This document shows, one piece after another, positions 7,818 to 15,012 of a stretch of DNA of 17,696 nucleotides. How positions within the stretch are numbered: position 1 is the first letter of the stretch; every line of letters starts with the position of its first letter. Made by a program: the position numbers and the translations under genes. The stretch is taken from NCBI GenBank assembly GCA_900766815.1, contig CAAFWV010000083.1:1-17696 (forward strand), read 5' to 3'. The stretch is from Lachnospiraceae bacterium. GTDB lineage: Bacteria > Bacillota > Clostridia > Lachnospirales > Lachnospiraceae. Under the pieces are notes generated by a model. The model worked only from the letters and a program-made list of their open reading frames with translations. It was not told the origin of the DNA and made no database searches.

Positions 7818-9403
7818 TTCTGACACCTCTCTGGTCTGTAGGCTCTGGCCTTCATCGCATATTCCCTGCTGACCCTTATCGTAAGAAGATGGGTCTTATC
7901 AAAAACCGGAGCACTTTTTACGGATACAACGCTTGCTTCGCACACCGGGCTGCCATCTCTTGCGAGAGCTACTCCGACATCACCCTCCTTAGGCAGTGGC
8001 AGGAATTCATATGGCATGGTTACAGTGGCTGTTCCGTCTCCACAGTCCTCATCCACCAGGAAAATCGCCTGTCCCGAGCAATTGGCTACGCACATACCGC
8101 ATCCAATGCACTGACTGTCTTCAAGTACAATCGGCAGTGATGTAATATTACTTCCAATAGATATACACTTCTTGGGACATGCATCCTGACAAGGATTACA
8201 TGGAATATTCTGTGTACACTCAATCACGGGATGAATCCCCTTCTTATGTGTCACACCCGGATATCTCTCAATCTCATCATCAGCAACAAAGCCCTTCTTA
8301 AGAAGGTTGGTGGATATATCTATTCCCTCTTCTGTCTGTGCTATTTCCTTACCCCTGTTAGCAGGTGCGAACATTCCCTGTCTGAGTCCGTCTAAGGCCT
8401 TATCAAGCTCCTTAATTCCCGCGATTTTCTCTTCTTCTGATATAAATCCCAAAAAGCTTGCTGCACTTAAGCCTGCAATTCTGCCTTCTATCATGGCAGA
8501 GCTTGCTTCCTCAATTCCCGATACATCGCCGGCAGCATAGATACCCGGAACCGATGTCATTCCTTCTTCATCAATAATCGGTACCTGACCTCCGCGTTTT
8601 GGATTATCCTCCATTTTACAGCCTGCCATCTTGAGGAGCTGAGACATTGGTGAAAGACCTACTGCCATACAGATTGTATCTACATCAAAGTGCTTCTCCG
8701 TTCCCTTAATGAAGTTGAAGTTCTTATCGACCTCGGCTATGGTTACTCCTGTAACACAATCCTCTCCTTCAGCTTCAACGATGGTATGCGACAGATAGAA
8801 GGGAACCCCCTGTCTGCTTACCTTGGAAGCATGCACACCGTAGCCTCCGACACGTGGTGCAGCATCAACAAGTGCAACCACCTCGCAACCGCACTGAAGA
8901 AGCTGGTAACCTACGACCAGACCTACATTTCCGCTTCCGAGAATAAGGATTCTTTCACCGGGTTTTACGCCGTTAATATTCATCATGGTCTGGGCAGCAC
9001 CGGCACCGATTACACCCGGAAGAGTCCATCCGGGGAAGGTAACCATGTTCTCCGAAGCTCCTGTTGCCACAATAACCGAGTCAGCCTTGTAATGTCTTAT
9101 TTTCTCACCGATCTTAACGGTCACCTCTTTGTCAAGATAGAGGCCTATTACAGTTGCATTGAGTACTACCTCAACACCTGCCTCATCTGCTTCTGCAAGA
9201 AGCTGCTTACCTATATTGAAGCCTCTCACCTTTGCTCTGTGCTCCTTGGAACCGAAGAACTTATGTATCTGCTTAAACAGCTGTCCGCCGGGCTTGGCAT
9301 TCTCATCAAAAATGACAACCTTAAGCCCCTTCTTAGCTGCTTCTATTCCTGCGCTCAATCCTGAAGGACCGGCGCCTACTACTATCAAATCATATCTTTT
9401 CAT
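7814..9403 (-). CDS. FAD/NAD(P) oxidoreductase subunit with fused two-cluster ferredoxin domain
   Basis: A 529-residue protein in three parts. Residues 1-45 carry the FAD motif GAGPSG (10-15), and about 150-180 a second dinucleotide fold (LILGSGNVG) for NAD(P) or ATP. An ATG/GD-type FAD contact (IYAAGDVSG) is at about 288-296. Residues 390-450 form a ferredoxin domain with cysteines 402, 405, 409, 413 and 432, 435, 438, 442, enough for two [4Fe-4S] clusters, although the first set is CxxCxxxCPxxC rather than the textbook spacing. The first 330 residues match the HcnB/OoxA/proline-dehydrogenase-alpha family. The usual C-terminal BFD domain is missing and is encoded by the next gene instead. 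A Cys-poor tail (about 455-529) follows. AAGGG lies 7 bases before the ATG. It probably passes electrons from the DAO-type subunit to NAD(P) or ferredoxin. Confidence 0.9.
   Translation of the reverse strand: MKRYDLIVVGAGPSGLSAGIEAAKKGLKVVIFDENAKPGGQLFKQIHKFFGSKEHRAKVRGFNIGKQLLAEADEAGVEVVLNATVIGLYLDKEVTVKIGEKIRHYKADSVIVATGASENMVTFPGWTLPGVIGAGAAQTMMNINGVKPGERILILGSGNVGLVVGYQLLQCGCEVVALVDAAPRVGGYGVHASKVSRQGVPFYLSHTIVEAEGEDCVTGVTIAEVDKNFNFIKGTEKHFDVDTICMAVGLSPMSQLLKMAGCKMEDNPKRGGQVPIIDEEGMTSVPGIYAAGDVSGIEEASSAMIEGRIAGLSAASFLGFISEEEKIAGIKELDKALDGLRQGMFAPANRGKEIAQTEEGIDISTNLLKKGFVADDEIERYPGVTHKKGIHPVIECTQNIPCNPCQDACPKKCISIGSNITSLPIVLEDSQCIGCGMCVANCSGQAIFLVDEDCGDGTATVTMPYEFLPLPKEGDVGVALARDGSPVCEASVVSVKSAPVFDKTHLLTIRVSREYAMKARAYRPERCQK
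7824..7830 (-). promoter_or_regulatory. Ribosome site fixing the BFD-like gene start
   Basis: AGAGGTG lies 6 bases before ATG 7817. The upstream in-frame GTG (7826-7824) is inside the site and is therefore an unlikely start. Confidence 0.65.
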
Positions 9404-9429
9404 AATCGTACCCTTAACTTACGCCTTCT

Positions 9430-9732
9430 CTATATTCCTTCCTGTGTTCTGATATCCATTCCGGCCTTTAACGGTGTTATACAGGTTCTTACATTCGGAA
9501 CTCCGTCTACAACCATTACACAGTCACTGCATCTGCCTATTGCACAGAAGATTCCTCTGGGCTTATGCTTATTCTTAGTATGTCTGTGAACCATTACTCC
9601 AGCTGCCTTCAGTGCAGCCGCAATAGGCTCACCCTCATATCCCTTAAGCTCCCTGCCATCTAAGGTAAAGGATACCTCTTTTCCTTTTTCCATGGGTCCC
9701 AGTATGGGATGTTCCACTATTCTCTCACTCAT
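9430..9732 (-). CDS. HcnA-like small [2Fe-2S] ferredoxin subunit
   Basis: A 100-residue protein with the Fer2_4 pattern: GEPIAAALKAAGV at 34-46, then Cys63, Cys68, Cys71 and Cys84 (C-x4-C-x2-C-x12-C), a plant-type [2Fe-2S] cluster. Proteins of this size and pattern are the small subunit of HcnABC, opine oxidases and D-hydroxyproline dehydrogenases. It stands 26 bp before the FAD/NAD subunit and 24 bp after the second OCD-like gene, on the same strand. AGGAG is 9 bases from the ATG. It should act as an electron-relay subunit in the cytoplasmic dehydrogenase complex. Confidence 0.9.
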   Translation of the reverse strand: MSERIVEHPILGPMEKGKEVSFTLDGRELKGYEGEPIAAALKAAGVMVHRHTKNKHKPRGIFCAIGRCSDCVMVVDGVPNVRTCITPLKAGMDIRTQEGI

Positions 9733-9756
9733 ATACGATTACTCCTTTGCATATAT

Positions 9757-10887
9757 TTAGAACATATCGGGCTTTTCCCAAAGAGTAAGCTTCTGCCCGA
9801 GTCCAAGTTCTCTTGCCCTGTCCATACAGACCTTACCCCATGCCACATCCTCAACAGGCATGCCTCCGACTGAATAAACAAATATATCATCATCACTTTC
9901 CCTGCCGGGTTTCTTGCCAAAGATGATATCACCAAGGTCTGTAATATCATCCATGGTGATGATGTTGTCATGCACCATATCGGTGAACTTCGAACCAATG
10001 ATGTTATTCATTCCAAACGAGGGATAAGGGAATTCTTCAGCCCATGCCTCATAGAGCTTGACATTGTCGACCACGAGCTTAAGCTCCTTAAGCTCATCGG
10101 AATCCATGTCAAAAGCGCTGACTCCAACAATTACGGCACCCTTCTTAATCCATTCCCTTTTTACAAAAGGATAGGTAGACGGGTCTGTTCCTCCGGAATT
10201 GGCGAAGGATATAACATCCGAATCCCTGACAAGGTCTTCAACCGTATCGGAGATTATTACCTCAAGCCACGGATAGGTCTCATGTACATAATCAACAAAG
10301 GTATCCAGACTCTTTCTTCCTCTTCCCTTAATCTTTAGGGTCTTGATTCCCTTGCAGGTACTAATCATGGCTGCCAGACTTGTCTTGCCCATTACGCCCG
10401 GACCACATATGGCACCAACACTTGCATTCCCTTTTACCAGGTATTTCATTCCGACTCCCGGTATTGCTCCGGTTCTGTATGCACTGAGCAGATTGGCCGA
10501 CATAAGTGCAAGTGGAGCACCTGTATCCTTATCATTAAGCATTACAGTAAGGATGGAACGGGGTAATCCCAGATTCCTGTTGGCAATATTTGAACCGTAC
10601 CACTTCATACCCATGAGGTCGAAGGGTCCACCGATATATGCAGGCATTGCCATGAATCGCCTGTCATCACCTACATCAAGAGGCATGTTGGGGAAGGGGC
10701 TTGAAGTCGGGAATGATACCTGACTGCCGTGAGAATTGTGATTCTCACCACCCATAACATAATCACCCTGATTAAGACATTTGATAACCTCTTCCATAGC
10801 CTCAATGCAGGCATCCATGTCCTTTACACCTGCCTTTATCATGTCTTCTTCACTTAGAAAAATAAAATCTATCTGAGGATATGCCAT
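9757..10887 (-). CDS. OCD/mu-crystallin-family protein, second of a tandem pair
   Basis: A 376-residue protein of the ornithine cyclodeaminase/mu-crystallin superfamily. The family Lys is at residue 95 (GMKWYGSN), the family core SANLLSAYRTGA at about 130-141 with Arg138, and a nucleotide-binding turn CGPGVMG at 161-167. By eye, the positions equivalent to Pseudomonas OCD Glu56 and Asp228 are Met79 and Gly232, so ornithine cyclodeamination is unlikely. Members also include imine reductases, alanine dehydrogenase and SbnB, which oxidatively cleaves an opine-like compound. I faintly recall close relatives being labelled 'tyramine oxidase subunit B' in databases; this is unverified. The start is ATG 10887, with GGAGGTG 4 bases before it; an in-frame ATG at 10920 lies inside the upstream gene. 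It is 13 bp from its paralogue. Confidence 0.87.
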   Translation of the reverse strand: MAYPQIDFIFLSEEDMIKAGVKDMDACIEAMEEVIKCLNQGDYVMGGENHNSHGSQVSFPTSSPFPNMPLDVGDDRRFMAMPAYIGGPFDLMGMKWYGSNIANRNLGLPRSILTVMLNDKDTGAPLALMSANLLSAYRTGAIPGVGMKYLVKGNASVGAICGPGVMGKTSLAAMISTCKGIKTLKIKGRGRKSLDTFVDYVHETYPWLEVIISDTVEDLVRDSDVISFANSGGTDPSTYPFVKREWIKKGAVIVGVSAFDMDSDELKELKLVVDNVKLYEAWAEEFPYPSFGMNNIIGSKFTDMVHDNIITMDDITDLGDIIFGKKPGRESDDDIFVYSVGGMPVEDVAWGKVCMDRARELGLGQKLTLWEKPDMF

Positions 10888-10891
10888 ATCA

Positions 10892-10898
10892 CACCTCC
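10892..10898 (-). promoter_or_regulatory. Ribosome site fixing the start of the second OCD-like gene
   Basis: GGAGGTG lies just before ATG 10887, between that codon and the stop of the upstream paralogue. The earlier in-frame ATG at 10920 has no comparable site. Confidence 0.75.
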
Positions 10899-10900
10899 GC

Positions 10901-12049
10901 TTAATACAGGTAAGGCTCATCCCAAAGGTTAAGCCATGTACCTATCTTCTTCTCTTTTGCCTTCATATAGCAGTCATAGCCCCATGCCACATCCTCTATC
11001 GGCATTCCGCCACTGCTGCACATTATTATTTCATCCTTATCGGTTCTGCCCTTAACCTTGTTATTTACAATGTCACAAAGATTAAGCACATCCTCTCTCC
11101 TTACCTTGCCTTCTCTTACAAGATGAATAAAATGAATTCCCATAATTACCCATTCACGCTTATTGCCCAGCTCATCCACCGGTCCTCTTGCAATGAAATT
11201 ATTCATGTACTTATCGTACATTCCGTAATTATCAACAACCATCTTTACTCCAAGCAGACTGTCGAAGTCTCTCCATAGGAAGCTTCCCATTGAGAATACT
11301 GTTGCTCCCTTTTTGAACCAGTCCATTTTGAATTCTTCGCATTTATCAAGAGATACACTCATTGCTTCACTTATCACATCAGAATCCCTGCAGGCTTCCT
11401 CGAGACTGTCGCAGATTATAATATTTTCAATCTGCGGGAATTCCTTCTCTATATATGCCTTGAAAGCAAGTGTAGATTTGGATGTAGGTGAGCTTCCCTT
11501 TATTTTTACGGTTTTGATATTGGGGAGTACTGCCAGGTAACAGGCCAGTGCACAATGATTAATTACACCGGGACCGAGTATTGTCAAGACCTCTGAATCC
11601 TTATTGGCCAGATAATCTGCTGCCATGGCAGGCATTGCCCCCGTTCTCATGGCACTCAGAAGATTAGCAGACATGTAGCTTACAGGTGCACCTGTATCCA
11701 CATCATTCAAGGTAAGCATAAGAATCGATCTTGGCAGTCCCTTACTTATATTCTCGTGATTGGAACCATACCATTTCTGACCTGCCATATGGAACCTTCC
11801 ACCAAGATAAGCCGGCATAGCATTGAATCTTCTGTCAGGTCCGTTATCCAAAGGAAAGCCTTCAATGTCTCTGGCCTTCGGGAAATTAATCTGAAGACCA
11901 TGTTCATCATTCTTAGGTCCTCCAAGTAAGAAGTCTCCCTTTCCGAAGAGGCTCATCACATCTCTCATTGCCTCGACACAACCTTTGGCATCCAGAACAC
12001 CTGCCTCTATCATGTCCTTTTCACTTAGATACAGAAAATCAATTGCCAT
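10901..12049 (-). CDS. OCD/mu-crystallin-family protein, first of a tandem pair
   Basis: A 382-residue paralogue of the next gene, similar along its whole length: shared FLYLSExDMIxAG opening, KWYGSN (Lys92), SANLLSAMRTGA (Arg135) and near-identical GGMPxEDVAWG close to the C-terminus. The nucleotide-binding turn is LGPGVIN (158-164). By eye, the positions of OCD Glu56 and Asp228 are Asn76 and Val232, so it lacks two residues considered important for ornithine cyclodeaminase. The long C-terminal region is also unlike classic OCD. Likely roles are NAD(P)-linked imine or opine chemistry, or a partner of the downstream flavin dehydrogenase; none is proven. The full-length divergence of the pair suggests distinct roles or a heteromer. 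A GGGAG site precedes the ATG, and the 163-bp gap upstream could hold a separate control point. Confidence 0.87.
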   Translation of the reverse strand: MAIDFLYLSEKDMIEAGVLDAKGCVEAMRDVMSLFGKGDFLLGGPKNDEHGLQINFPKARDIEGFPLDNGPDRRFNAMPAYLGGRFHMAGQKWYGSNHENISKGLPRSILMLTLNDVDTGAPVSYMSANLLSAMRTGAMPAMAADYLANKDSEVLTILGPGVINHCALACYLAVLPNIKTVKIKGSSPTSKSTLAFKAYIEKEFPQIENIIICDSLEEACRDSDVISEAMSVSLDKCEEFKMDWFKKGATVFSMGSFLWRDFDSLLGVKMVVDNYGMYDKYMNNFIARGPVDELGNKREWVIMGIHFIHLVREGKVRREDVLNLCDIVNNKVKGRTDKDEIIMCSSGGMPIEDVAWGYDCYMKAKEKKIGTWLNLWDEPYLY

Positions 12050-12085
12050 ATTCTCACGCTCCCATTTTTATCCATTTACCTAAGA

Positions 12086-12108
12086 TGGGGCTTGTTTATC
12101 AAGCCCCA
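12086..12108. terminator. Strong hairpin between potD and the OCD-like genes
   Basis: TGGGGCTTG (12086-12094) and CAAGCCCCA (12100-12108) form a perfect 9-bp GC-rich stem with a 5-base loop. On the minus strand it is followed by TCTTAGG, without a T-run, so it is not a canonical intrinsic terminator. It may protect the potABCD messenger's 3' end, pause RNA polymerase or act as a partial terminator. It lies about 105 bases after potD and 36 bases before the next ATG. Confidence 0.5.
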
Positions 12109-12135
12109 CCGTCGGATTATTATTTTTGATAATTT

Positions 12136-12152
12136 TTAATTCTTAGAATTAA
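12136..12152. promoter_or_regulatory. 17-bp palindrome, candidate operator in the potD-OCD gap
   Basis: TTAATTCT-T-AGAATTAA is a perfect 8+1+8 inverted repeat about 85 bases upstream of the first OCD-like gene. Its size and symmetry suit a dimeric repressor site, but the region is AT-rich, so chance is possible. A TTGACG at about 12173-12178 on the minus strand could be a -35 element overlapping this region; no good -10 box was found. Confidence 0.35.
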
Positions 12153-12212
12153 TCATTGTTTTGGGGTATATTACGTCAAAACTTAATACTTTAGCGTTTT
12201 TCCCGTAAAGGA

Positions 12213-13271
12213 CTACTCCTTGAGCTTGGTCCACATTCCGCTGTAGATATCAAGAACATCACTGTCCAGGTTCTCAACATATGAGCCCTTGCTCAATGCC
12301 TCTGCAGGCGGATTCTTGGCAGGGTTGGAAGAATACTCCTCACCCATCATCTCAACAGCCTTCTCATTTGCACAAAGATAAGGGAACTCCTCAAGGACCA
12401 TTGTCATGGTCTCAGGCTCCATCATATAGTTGATAAACTTGAGTGCGTTCTCATAGTTAGGTGAATCCTTGGTTATACACCAATTGTCAAAGAAGAGGTA
12501 AGGACCCTCCTCGGGATATACAACCTGGATATTTGGATTCTCCTCCATTGCAAGTGCAACCTCAGCTGACCAAATCATACCTGCAGAACAGTCACCTGAA
12601 ATAATCGCACTCTTTGGTGAATCCGAATCATAAAGAACAACATTATTCTTAAGCTCCACTAGCTTACTCTCTGTTTCAGCAAGTTTAGCAGGATCTGTTT
12701 CATTGAAGTCAAAGCCAAGTGCCTTGTTGGTCATACCGATAACCGCTCTGAAGTCATCAAGAACTACCAGTGAGCCTTCAAGCTCAGGCTTGTACAGATC
12801 TGCATAGGATGTAATCGGAGTTGATACCATGTCAGGATTTACTACAATTGCACCTGCGCCTCCAAGGTAAGGAACAGAATATTTGTTGCCCGGGTCGTAT
12901 GAAGGATTCTTGTATGACTCACCAATGTTAGAGAAATTGGGAAGCGCATCCATATCAAGCTCCCTAAGCATATCCTGGCTTATCATCTGTGCAACCATGT
13001 AATCACTTGGCTGAACAATATCATAAGCACCGGCAGCCTCACTCTTTACCTTGGATAACATATCCTCATTAGAAGAGAATGTTGACATATTAACCTTAAT
13101 TCCTGTTTCCTCAGTGAACTTCTCTATTACCGAATCCGGTACATACTCAGTCCATACGAAGATGTTAAGTTCTCCGGCATCCGCAGCAGCACTATCCTTT
13201 GAACCACAGCCTGCAAGCATGGATGCCACCATTGCAACAGCCATCAATGTTGCCAATAATTTCTTTTTCAT
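12213..13271 (-). CDS. potD: PotD-type polyamine/amine-binding lipoprotein
   Basis: A 352-residue substrate-binding protein with a lipoprotein signal (MLAGC; lipidated Cys22), so it is anchored outside the membrane. The mature start LNIFVWTEYVPDSVIEKF closely matches E. coli PotD, including the Trp-Thr-Glu-Tyr ligand contacts (40-43). PSDY (88-91), Asp173, Trp234 and Asp262 also align with PotD contacts, but the positions of E. coli Glu171 and Trp255 appear as Ala176 and Phe260. The ligand is therefore probably a cationic amine, not necessarily spermidine or putrescine. It is last of the importer genes, 27 bp after potC, with AAAGGAGG just before the ATG. The following gap carries a hairpin. 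Confidence 0.93.
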   Translation of the reverse strand: MKKKLLATLMAVAMVASMLAGCGSKDSAAADAGELNIFVWTEYVPDSVIEKFTEETGIKVNMSTFSSNEDMLSKVKSEAAGAYDIVQPSDYMVAQMISQDMLRELDMDALPNFSNIGESYKNPSYDPGNKYSVPYLGGAGAIVVNPDMVSTPITSYADLYKPELEGSLVVLDDFRAVIGMTNKALGFDFNETDPAKLAETESKLVELKNNVVLYDSDSPKSAIISGDCSAGMIWSAEVALAMEENPNIQVVYPEEGPYLFFDNWCITKDSPNYENALKFINYMMEPETMTMVLEEFPYLCANEKAVEMMGEEYSSNPAKNPPAEALSKGSYVENLDSDVLDIYSGMWTKLKE

Positions 13272-13298
13272 AAGCTCCTCCTTTGGGGTTCTGCCCCT

Positions 13299-14105
13299 CT
13301 ATTGTTTGTGTTTAGCAAACAGATTGCTCTGTGTCAGTGTGACAAGAACAATAGTACCGATTAGTATCAGAGCAGAGAGTGCATTCACATCCGGCGAAAC
13401 ACCGCTCTTTATACTCTCCATAACCTTTAGCGGATAGGTCTTGGTCTGTCCGTTAACGAAATAACTGATAATCACATCATCGATTGACAGGGTGAAGGCA
13501 AGCAGTGCACCACCACCGATTCCGGGTGCAAGTATAGGGACCGTTATTTCGAAAAAAGTGCGAAGCCGGTTGGCTCCAAGGTCCATACTCGCTTCCTCAA
13601 CTGACTTATCATATCCTGACAGTCTCGCCCTTACATTAAATACTACGAAGGGGACCGAGAAACTGACGTGCGCTAAAATAAGTGTCAGCATTCCTCTTGG
13701 AATCCCACTTCTTGAAAAGATTGTCAGTAAGGAAATACCAAGTACAATCTCAGGGATTACAACCGGTATATACAGAAGACCGTTGATTACTCCCTTTCCT
13801 TTGAATTTGTATCGGTACATTCCTATGGCTCCAAGGGTTCCTATGATGGTTGCAAGAAGTGTGCTCACAACCGCAATTATCATGGTATTACCAAAGGATG
13901 ACAGAAGTGCATCATTCTCAAAGAGCTTAATGTACCAGTCAAAGGTGAAGCCCTTCCATGTCATATACGGCTTTGACCTGGTTGCATTAAAGGAATTAAC
14001 CACGATTACTATTATTGGAAGAAACAGGAATATGTACATAAGTGATACAAAACCTATTCCCACTCCCTTACATGCCTTTTTCTTCTTTTGTCTTGCTGAA
14101 TTCAT
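13299..14105 (-). CDS. potC: PotC-type ABC importer permease
   Basis: A 268-residue inner-membrane permease with about six membrane segments. The EAA loop that docks the ATPase is at about residues 171-190 (EASMDLGANRLRTFFEITVP), and the opening FLPIIVIVVNSFN is typical of PotC. It pairs with PotB to form the translocation channel. The start is taken as ATG 14105, 7 bases after AAAGG; an in-frame GTG at 14111 is only one base from that ribosome site and unlikely. It begins 17 bp after the potB stop. The ligand depends on the neighbouring binding protein. Confidence 0.93.
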   Translation of the reverse strand: MNSARQKKKKACKGVGIGFVSLMYIFLFLPIIVIVVNSFNATRSKPYMTWKGFTFDWYIKLFENDALLSSFGNTMIIAVVSTLLATIIGTLGAIGMYRYKFKGKGVINGLLYIPVVIPEIVLGISLLTIFSRSGIPRGMLTLILAHVSFSVPFVVFNVRARLSGYDKSVEEASMDLGANRLRTFFEITVPILAPGIGGGALLAFTLSIDDVIISYFVNGQTKTYPLKVMESIKSGVSPDVNALSALILIGTIVLVTLTQSNLFAKHKQ

Positions 14106-14122
14106 AAGCACGCCTTTCGTTG

Positions 14123-14998
14123 CTATAATCCAAGGCTGTCCATATCTCCGCCCATCTTCTGGTATATCTTAACCAGGATGAGGGTGACTACTATAAGTAT
14201 TATTGAAAGAGCTGCTCCAAGCGGCCAGTTGTTCGCACTTTTGAACTGTCTTTCAATAAGATTACCAATCATATCCGTATTGCCACCGCCAAGTATATTG
14301 GATACGAAGAAGTAGCCGAGGCAGGGGATGAATACCATTATTGAACCTGAGAATATTCCGCTGCTTGTAAGTGGAAGAATCACCTCAAAGAGTGTTCTCA
14401 CCGGTCCGGCACCCAGATCCATGGATGCCTCCAGCAGGCTGTCATCAAGTTTCTCAATAGCGGTATACAATGGCAGTATCATGAAGGGTATCAGACAATA
14501 TACCATACCAAGTACCGTACTTCCGGTATTGTACAGAAAGCCTACGGGCTCACTTACAATTCCTATCTTCATCAGGAATGAATTCAATGCACCGCTGTTG
14601 CCCAGGAAGCTTCTCCAACCGTATATTCGAATCAGCGAGTTGGTCCAAAACGGAATAATAACAAGCATATACAGCAGACTCTTCATCCTATTCCTACACC
14701 TGGCAATAAGATAAGCAAAGGGATATCCGACCAGGATACAGATAATGGTTGTAAGCAGTGCGATAACTAATGACTGACCATATATCTTCACATATTCCGG
14801 TGACAGTAGCTTCGTATAATTTGCTGTCGTAAACTGATAGATTACGTTGTAATATTCATCCGTACTGCAGAAGCTCATAACCGCTACAAGAATCAGAGGT
14901 GCCACAACCAAGAAGATTAGCAGCAGGGTTACGGGTCCTACCATAACGGCGGCAGGTATCGCATTGGACCTTATATCATGTTTTGAAGTCTTACTCAC
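14123..14998 (-). CDS. potB: PotB-type ABC importer permease
   Basis: A 291-residue membrane permease with about six membrane segments and the EAA docking loop at about 190-208 (EASMDLGAGPVRTLFEVIL). The region LLYMLVIIPFWTNSLIRIYG is a hallmark of PotB. It starts with GTG at 14998: an unusually strong AAGGAGGTGG precedes it and no other start codon is near, the next internal Met being residue 19. The ribosome site overlaps the stop codon of potA, so translation of the two is probably coupled. Confidence 0.93.
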   Translation of the reverse strand: MSKTSKHDIRSNAIPAAVMVGPVTLLLIFLVVAPLILVAVMSFCSTDEYYNVIYQFTTANYTKLLSPEYVKIYGQSLVIALLTTIICILVGYPFAYLIARCRNRMKSLLYMLVIIPFWTNSLIRIYGWRSFLGNSGALNSFLMKIGIVSEPVGFLYNTGSTVLGMVYCLIPFMILPLYTAIEKLDDSLLEASMDLGAGPVRTLFEVILPLTSSGIFSGSIMVFIPCLGYFFVSNILGGGNTDMIGNLIERQFKSANNWPLGAALSIILIVVTLILVKIYQKMGGDMDSLGL

Positions 14999-15002
14999 GC
15001 TA

Positions 15003-15012
15003 CCACCTCCTT
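15003..15012 (-). promoter_or_regulatory. Strong ribosome site for the GTG start of potB
   Basis: AAGGAGGTGG overlaps the potA stop (TAAGGAGG) and lies 4 bases before GTG 14998, which fixes the non-ATG start. Confidence 0.85.

Noticed and set aside
8690..9364. 224-codon plus-strand open frame opposite the FAD/NAD subunit gene
   Set aside because: It is antisense to a gene with clear FAD, NAD and ferredoxin motifs; its translation shows no domain or good ribosome site.
9757..12049. Tandem OCD-like genes as an assembly duplication
   Set aside because: The two proteins differ along their full length, so this is an old gene duplication, not a sequence artefact.
9757..12049. Naming the pair ornithine cyclodeaminase (ocd)
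   Set aside because: Key OCD residues appear to be replaced, so a family-level call is safer.
12050..12212. Riboswitch before the OCD-like genes
   Set aside because: I see one hairpin and one palindrome but no known riboswitch core such as glycine, lysine or SAM motifs.
13492..14172. 226-codon plus-strand open frame opposite potC
   Set aside because: It is antisense to a clear permease; its hydrophobic, Ser/Pro-rich translation reflects the opposite strand's codons.
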